Assembly: GCA_021789795.1 (NCBI GenBank)
Contig: JAJYJA010000033.1
Span: 1-18,111 of the forward strand
Direction: 5' to 3'
From: Deltaproteobacteria bacterium
GTDB lineage: Bacteria > Desulfobacterota > Desulfobulbia > Desulfobulbales > VMSU01
DNA: 18,111 nt
Position 1 is the stretch's first letter. Each line of letters opens with the position of its first letter. Made by a program: the position numbers and the translations under genes. The notes below the pieces were generated by a model that saw nothing but the letters and a program-made list of their open reading frames with translations, searched no databases and was not told the origin of the DNA. This document shows, in pieces, positions 13,839 to 18,111 of this stretch.

Positions 13839-14819
13839 CTAAGCCCGCTCGATCATGGGCAAGACCAGGGAAAAGATGCGATCCCGCACCTCCTGCAAGC
13901 CCTCGCCGTTGCAAAACTTACAGCCCGCCGCGTTGCGATGGCCACCGCCGCCCAGCTCGCGCGCCACTGCCGAGACATCGTAGCCGTTGCCCTTGGAGCG
14001 CAGACTGACACTGATCACATCCCGCTTCTCCTTCAGGAACACCGCCACCTTGACGCTGGCCAGGGAGCGCGGATAATTGATGAAGGACTCGGAGTCCTCG
14101 GGCTCGGTGCCAGTGACCTCGAACATGGCCCGGGTGGCGGTGATCAGGGCCAGCTTGCCGCCGCCGTAAAGCTCCAGGGTGGCGAGCACCGCCTGCAAGA
14201 GGTGCAGCCGCTGCTCGGTGAAGTTGTCGAACAGCTTGGCCGCCACCTGCTCCGGGTTTACCCCCAGGGCCACCAGCTCCCCGGCGATGGCAAAGGTCCG
14301 GGCGGTGGTCGAGGCGTACTTGAAGGAGCCGGTGTCCGAAACGATGGCGGCGTACAGGCAATCGGCGGCCTCCCGCGAGATCCCGGCCCCCAGCGCCCGC
14401 GCCAGATCATAGACCATCTCCCCGGTGGAGGCCCGTCCGCAGTCCACCCAGCGCAGGTCGCCGAAATCCTTGTGCCCGGCGTGGTGATCCACGACAATGG
14501 CGGGCCTGATGGCCAGCAAACGCTCGGCCCGCGGCCCGAGCCGGAAACTGTCGCCGCAGTCGAGCGCAATCAGGCAATCGGCGGCCAGCGGGTCGGGCGG
14601 GTTACAGACCAGCCGCTGGCAGTCGGGCAAGAAGTCGTAGAGGTAGGAGACCGGCTCCTCGCTGTAACGGATCACCGTCTTGCCCATGCCCTCCAGCACG
14701 TTGGCCAAGCCAAGCTGAGAGCCCAAGGCGTCGCCGTCGGGGAAGACGTGGGTCGCGACCACCACGGTTCTAGCCCTCTGAATCGTCTGGATTATCTCGT
14801 TCAGATGCGCTCCGCTCAT
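13839..14819 (-). CDS. nrnA: DHH-family phosphoesterase, NrnA-like (nanoRNase / pAp phosphatase)
   Basis: This 326-residue cytoplasmic Mn-dependent enzyme is predicted to degrade 2-5 nt RNAs, and in characterised relatives also dephosphorylates pAp. DHH motifs are present in order: THVFPDGDALGS (H24, D28, D30), IALDCGD (D87), VDHH (111-113), STGEMVYDL and SDTGSFKY (D162). The C-terminal DHHA1 domain has ELGGGGHRNAAGC. I chose ATG 14819 because GGGAG lies seven bases upstream. TTG 14825 gives two more residues. The start overlaps the 3' end of rbfA by 50 bp, implying coupled translation. Position between rbfA and truB is the normal place in many Firmicutes and Desulfobacterota. The symbol is based on family resemblance and context. 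Confidence 0.92.
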   Translation of the reverse strand: MSGAHLNEIIQTIQRARTVVVATHVFPDGDALGSQLGLANVLEGMGKTVIRYSEEPVSYLYDFLPDCQRLVCNPPDPLAADCLIALDCGDSFRLGPRAERLLAIRPAIVVDHHAGHKDFGDLRWVDCGRASTGEMVYDLARALGAGISREAADCLYAAIVSDTGSFKYASTTARTFAIAGELVALGVNPEQVAAKLFDNFTEQRLHLLQAVLATLELYGGGKLALITATRAMFEVTGTEPEDSESFINYPRSLASVKVAVFLKEKRDVISVSLRSKGNGYDVSAVARELGGGGHRNAAGCKFCNGEGLQEVRDRIFSLVLPMIERA

Positions 14820-15198
14820 CGGCAATCTCCCGCAGTATCCGCTCCATCTCCACCTGCCGGGCCGCCGACAGGTCGCGCTTGAACAACAGCTCCGGCATAT
14901 AGCGCAGGTTCAGCAGCTTGGCGAGATGGCTGCGCATGAACCCCCGCGAACTGGCCAGCCCCGCCTCCACCGACCTCAACTCGTCGTCCTGGCAACTGAA
15001 GAAAACAAAGGCCGTCCCCAGGTCGGGGGTGACCTCGACCCTGGGGATCGATACCCCGGCCAGGCGCTGATCCTTGACCTCGTGCAGAAACAAAATGGCC
15101 AGCTCCTCGCGGATGGCCTCCGCCACCCGCGCCGGACGCCGACTGGCGGGCCGACCCAGCTCCGGGGCGGCGTATCTGGTCTTCCGTGGGGCGGTCAT
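14770..15198 (-). CDS. rbfA: 30S ribosome-binding factor A
   Basis: This small KH-like protein binds the 30S subunit and helps mature the 16S rRNA 5' end. It has 142 residues. The RbfA pattern is visible in RPARVAEAIREELAILFLHE, followed by VKDQRLAGVSIPRVEVTPDL and AFVFFSC, and then the helical RGFMRSHLAKLLNLRYMPEL with FKRDLSAA. The last ~16 residues are acidic and hydrophilic (DERSASERDNPDDSEG) and are encoded in the stretch that overlaps the following phosphoesterase gene by 50 bp. ATG 15198 lies seven bases after the infB stop. Its best upstream purine run (GGGGAAG) is inside infB and rather distant, so translation is probably coupled to infB. The basic residues near the N-terminus are common in the family. 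Confidence 0.95.
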   Translation of the reverse strand: MTAPRKTRYAAPELGRPASRRPARVAEAIREELAILFLHEVKDQRLAGVSIPRVEVTPDLGTAFVFFSCQDDELRSVEAGLASSRGFMRSHLAKLLNLRYMPELLFKRDLSAARQVEMERILREIADERSASERDNPDDSEG

Positions 15199-15205
15199 GG
15201 CCGGC

Positions 15206-17935
15206 TTACAGCTTCCCCGCCACCTCGTCCAGCACGAAGGGCTCCAAAAAGTCCCCGACCTTGATGTCGTTATAGCCCTCGATGCCCACCCCGCACTCGT
15301 AGCCCGCCACCACCTCCTTGACGTCGTCCTTGACCCGTCTGAGCGAGGAAATGACCCCGGTGAACACCACCACCCCGTCCCGCAGCAGACGCACCTTGGC
15401 GTTGCGCTCCACCTTGCCCTCGGTCACGTAACAACCGGCGATGGTGCCCACCTTGGGGACGCTGAAGGTCTGGCGCACCTCAACCCGACCCAGCACCCGC
15501 TCCTCGAAGGTGGGCGCCAGCATCCCGGTCATGGCCAAGCGGATGTCGTCCAGGGCGTGGTAGATGACATCGTAGAAGCGGATATCGACGTTCTCGCTCT
15601 TGGCGAACTCCTGCACCTTGGAGCTCGGCCGGACGTTGAAGCCGATGATGATGGCGTTGGAGGCGGCGGCCAGCAGCACGTCGGAGTCGGTGATGGTGCC
15701 GGTGCCCTCGTGCAGGATCCGGATCCGCACCTCCTCGTTGCCCAGGTTGGCGAGCGCCTGGCCAAAGGCCTCAAGTGTACCCTGGACGTCGGCCCGCAGG
15801 AGGACGAACAACTCCTTGACCTCGCCCTCCTTCAGCTTGTCGAACAGGTTGTCGAGCGAGACCTTGGAGGCCTTGCCCAACTGCAACTCCCGGCTCTTCA
15901 TCTGCCGCTCGTTGCTCAGGTTCTTGGCCATCTTCTCGTCCGGCAGGACGATGAACTCGTCGCCCGACATCGGCACCCCGCTTAAACCCTGCACCTCCAC
16001 CGGCATGGCTGGCCCGGCCTGATCGATTCTCTTGCCCTTGTCGTCCAAGAGCATCCTGACCTTACCGTAGAAGTCGCCGACCACGCAGGCGTCGCCGGTC
16101 TTGAGCGTCCCCTGCTGCACCAGCACCGTGGCCAGGGGGCCGCGGCCCTTGTGGAGATGGGCCTCGATCACCCGGCCCCGGGCCCGGCGGTGGGGGTCGG
16201 CCTTCAACTCCAGCACCTCGGCCTGGAGCAGGATCTGCTCCAGCAGGCTATCGATGCCGATGTTCTTCTTGGCCGAGACCTCGCAATATATGGTGTCCCC
16301 GCCCCACTCCTCGGGCACCAGCCCGAACTCGGACAGTTCGCGCTTGACCCGCATGGGATCGGCGTTCTGCTTGTCGATCTTGTTCACCGCCACCACCATC
16401 GGCACCTGGGCCGCCTTGGCGTGGTTGATGGCCTCCTTGGTCTGATCCATCACCCCGTCGTCGGCGGCCACCACCAGCACCACCACGTCGGTCACCTGGG
16501 CGCCGCGGGAGCGCATCTCGGTGAAGGCGGCGTGGCCGGGGGTGTCGAGAAAGACCACGTCCCCCTTGACGGAGCGCACATAGTGGGCGCCGATATGCTG
16601 GGTGATGCCGCCCGCCTCGCCAGCGGCCACGTCGGTGTTGCGGATGGCGTCCAGGATGGAGGTCTTGCCGTGATCGACATGCCCCATGACCGTGACCACC
16701 GGGGGCCGGGGCAGCATATCGCCACCCGAGGCCTCCTCCTCCAGGTTGATGACCGCCAGTTCGTCGGTCATCGCCCGCTCCACCTCGTAGCCGAAATCGG
16801 TGGCCACCAGGGTGGCGGTATCCACGTCCAGGGACTGGTTGACGGTGGCCATCACCCCCAGCTTCATCAGCTTGGCGATCAACTCGCTGACCTTGATGCC
16901 CATCCGGTGGGCCAAATCGCCGATGGTGATGGTGTCGTGGACGATGATCCGCCGCTTGATGGCCTTGGTCTCGCCCAAGGCCGAGCCGCCGATCTCACCC
17001 TTCATCTTCTTGCCGCCGCCCCGGCCGCCGCGGCCGATCTTGAGCGAGGCGGCGAAACGTCCGCCCCCGGCCAGGGCCACATCCTCGATATCGAGTTCCG
17101 AATAGCCCCGGCTCTTGAGCGAACCCTTCTTGCCCCGCGCCTCCTGGTCAGGGGCATGGCTGAACTTGACGAACCGCTTGGCCTTGTGGCCCTTGCCCGC
17201 CTCGTCGTCCCCCGCCGCCTTCACCGGCGCCGGCGTCTCGACCGGCCCCCCCGCCGTCTTCCGGGCCGGACGCGCCGCCGGGGCCGTCGGACGCTTGGGG
17301 GCCGTGGGCCGGACGGTCTCGACCGGGATCTGAATCGCGGCCCGTTTGATCACCCGGGCAAACCCCTTCCTCGCCCCGTCCGCCTTGGCGGATCTGTCGT
17401 CGGCCCCGGAGTCCGGCTCCGGCGTTGCGCTCACCGGGGCCGAAGGCACCGGGATGGGCTCGGTCTCCGCCTCCTCCGGGCCGCCGCTGACCGGCTCTGG
17501 CTCGACGCCGGCCTCGGGCTGTTCCTCGTTGGCGGCCGGGGTCGAAACGCTGGCCGGATAAGGCATCCCGGCGACAGGCGCCTTGGCCTCGACCTTATCT
17601 TCATCTTCCAGCTCCGGCTCTGGCCCGGAAAGGTCGTCGGCAGACTCGCCCTCCGCCTTGGCCCCGGCGGCGTAAGCCTGTTCCACTGCCTGCAGGTCAA
17701 GGTTGGGCACCGCCTTGGTCCGGCGGCGGATGATGGTGCCGCTCTTGGCCTGAATCCGCTTCTCCTGCACCTCGGTATGGGTGGAGAGCAGACGGCTTCT
17801 GATGTCGGCGGCCACCGCCTCGTCCAGGGCGGAGCTGTAGGTCTTAACCTCATATCCAAGTTCTATGAGCTTGGCCGCCAGCACCTTGCTATCCATGCCT
17901 ACTTCTCTAGCCAACTCGTAAACCTTGACCTTCAT
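15206..17935 (-). CDS. infB: Translation initiation factor IF-2
   Basis: This GTPase delivers fMet-tRNA to the 30S subunit and promotes subunit joining. It has 909 residues from ATG 17935. An N-terminal IF2_N module (MKVKVYELAREVGMDSKVLA) is followed by a ~250-residue low-complexity linker rich in Glu, Pro and Ala, later Lys and Gly (GRGGRGGGKKMKGE). A second IF2_N module is near residue 340 (LAHRMGIKVSELIAKLMKLG). The G domain has GHVDHGKT (418-425), DTPGH (463-467) and NKID (518-521), and the C-terminal beta-barrel domains follow. The chosen ATG has GGGAG eight bases upstream. A frame extension to 17956 is unlikely. It is the first gene of the minus-strand cluster inside the window. The usual upstream partner nusA is not visible. 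Confidence 0.98.
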   Translation of the reverse strand: MKVKVYELAREVGMDSKVLAAKLIELGYEVKTYSSALDEAVAADIRSRLLSTHTEVQEKRIQAKSGTIIRRRTKAVPNLDLQAVEQAYAAGAKAEGESADDLSGPEPELEDEDKVEAKAPVAGMPYPASVSTPAANEEQPEAGVEPEPVSGGPEEAETEPIPVPSAPVSATPEPDSGADDRSAKADGARKGFARVIKRAAIQIPVETVRPTAPKRPTAPAARPARKTAGGPVETPAPVKAAGDDEAGKGHKAKRFVKFSHAPDQEARGKKGSLKSRGYSELDIEDVALAGGGRFAASLKIGRGGRGGGKKMKGEIGGSALGETKAIKRRIIVHDTITIGDLAHRMGIKVSELIAKLMKLGVMATVNQSLDVDTATLVATDFGYEVERAMTDELAVINLEEEASGGDMLPRPPVVTVMGHVDHGKTSILDAIRNTDVAAGEAGGITQHIGAHYVRSVKGDVVFLDTPGHAAFTEMRSRGAQVTDVVVLVVAADDGVMDQTKEAINHAKAAQVPMVVAVNKIDKQNADPMRVKRELSEFGLVPEEWGGDTIYCEVSAKKNIGIDSLLEQILLQAEVLELKADPHRRARGRVIEAHLHKGRGPLATVLVQQGTLKTGDACVVGDFYGKVRMLLDDKGKRIDQAGPAMPVEVQGLSGVPMSGDEFIVLPDEKMAKNLSNERQMKSRELQLGKASKVSLDNLFDKLKEGEVKELFVLLRADVQGTLEAFGQALANLGNEEVRIRILHEGTGTITDSDVLLAAASNAIIIGFNVRPSSKVQEFAKSENVDIRFYDVIYHALDDIRLAMTGMLAPTFEERVLGRVEVRQTFSVPKVGTIAGCYVTEGKVERNAKVRLLRDGVVVFTGVISSLRRVKDDVKEVVAGYECGVGIEGYNDIKVGDFLEPFVLDEVAGKL

Positions 17936-18004
17936 TGGACAAACTCCCGGTATCAACCACTATTTGCCGCCCCGCCCCCAGGCGAGACCATAAGATCGCA
18001 ACTA

Positions 18005-18111
18005 AACTTGATGGCGTCGCAAAAAGACCGATCTACTGCGGCGCGTGGCGGTTTGGCTCGTTCGGCATACCATCTGTATGGCCTCACTCGCCAAACACAC
18101 CCCGCGCCTTG
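18005..18111. repeat. Large imperfect hairpin, probable end of a dispersed repeat (cut by window edge)
   Basis: Nested inverted arms surround 18066-18080. CATAC/GTATG (18066-18070, 18076-18080) form the tip with loop CATCT. GTTTGGC (18051-18057) pairs with GCCAAAC (18090-18096), and GGCGCG (18040-18045) with CGCGCC (18103-18108), with small mismatched bulges between. The left flank begins CTTGATGGCGTCGCAAAAAG. From memory, similar palindromic elements are multicopy between genes in Desulfobacterota, but no second copy lies in this window, so the repeat call rests on structure and recollection. Confidence 0.5.

Overview
This is a high-GC chromosomal window, probably from a Gram-negative bacterium of the Desulfobacterota (former Deltaproteobacteria). 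That placement is an inference. It rests on a PEP-CTERM sorting tail, a sigma-54 (-24/-12) promoter, a type IV prepilin peptidase, an NtrC-type regulator, a PilZ protein and the order infB-rbfA-DHH phosphoesterase-truB-rpsO-pnp-M16 peptidase-dut. No phage, insertion sequence, CRISPR array, tRNA or rRNA was seen.

Left part (1-8.4 kb), mixed strands. The window opens inside serS (+), followed by a small TPR protein (+). Facing them on the minus strand are a sigma-54-activating response regulator and, upstream of it, pilD. The regulator has its own sigma-70-like promoter at the 3' end of pilD. Diverging from pilD on the plus strand are a CheW-like protein with an unrecognised helical N-terminal domain, a beta-hydroxyacid dehydrogenase, a PilZ protein, and a tandem fusion of two CDP-alcohol phosphatidyltransferase domains (PgsA-like then PssA-like). 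Last comes a secreted PEP-CTERM protein behind an AT-rich regulatory region that holds a clear sigma-54 promoter, an upstream inverted repeat and a pair of identical palindromes spaced 20 bp apart.

Right part (8.4-18 kb), all minus strand, is the conserved translation and RNA-metabolism cluster. Transcription runs from infB (17.9 kb) through rbfA, an NrnA-like DHH phosphoesterase, truB, rpsO and pnp. A strong intrinsic terminator follows pnp, and beyond it lie an M16 zinc peptidase and dut. The 340-bp gap between rpsO and pnp carries no convincing gene. It looks like a structured pnp leader. Upstream of infB, at the window edge, is a large imperfect hairpin that looks like one end of a dispersed repeat.

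The right half is ordinary core genome. The points most worth following are the fused phospholipid-synthase gene, the sigma-54-controlled PEP-CTERM gene, the CheW-like protein, the pnp leader and the edge repeat. No clearly new multi-gene system could be demonstrated from sequence alone.
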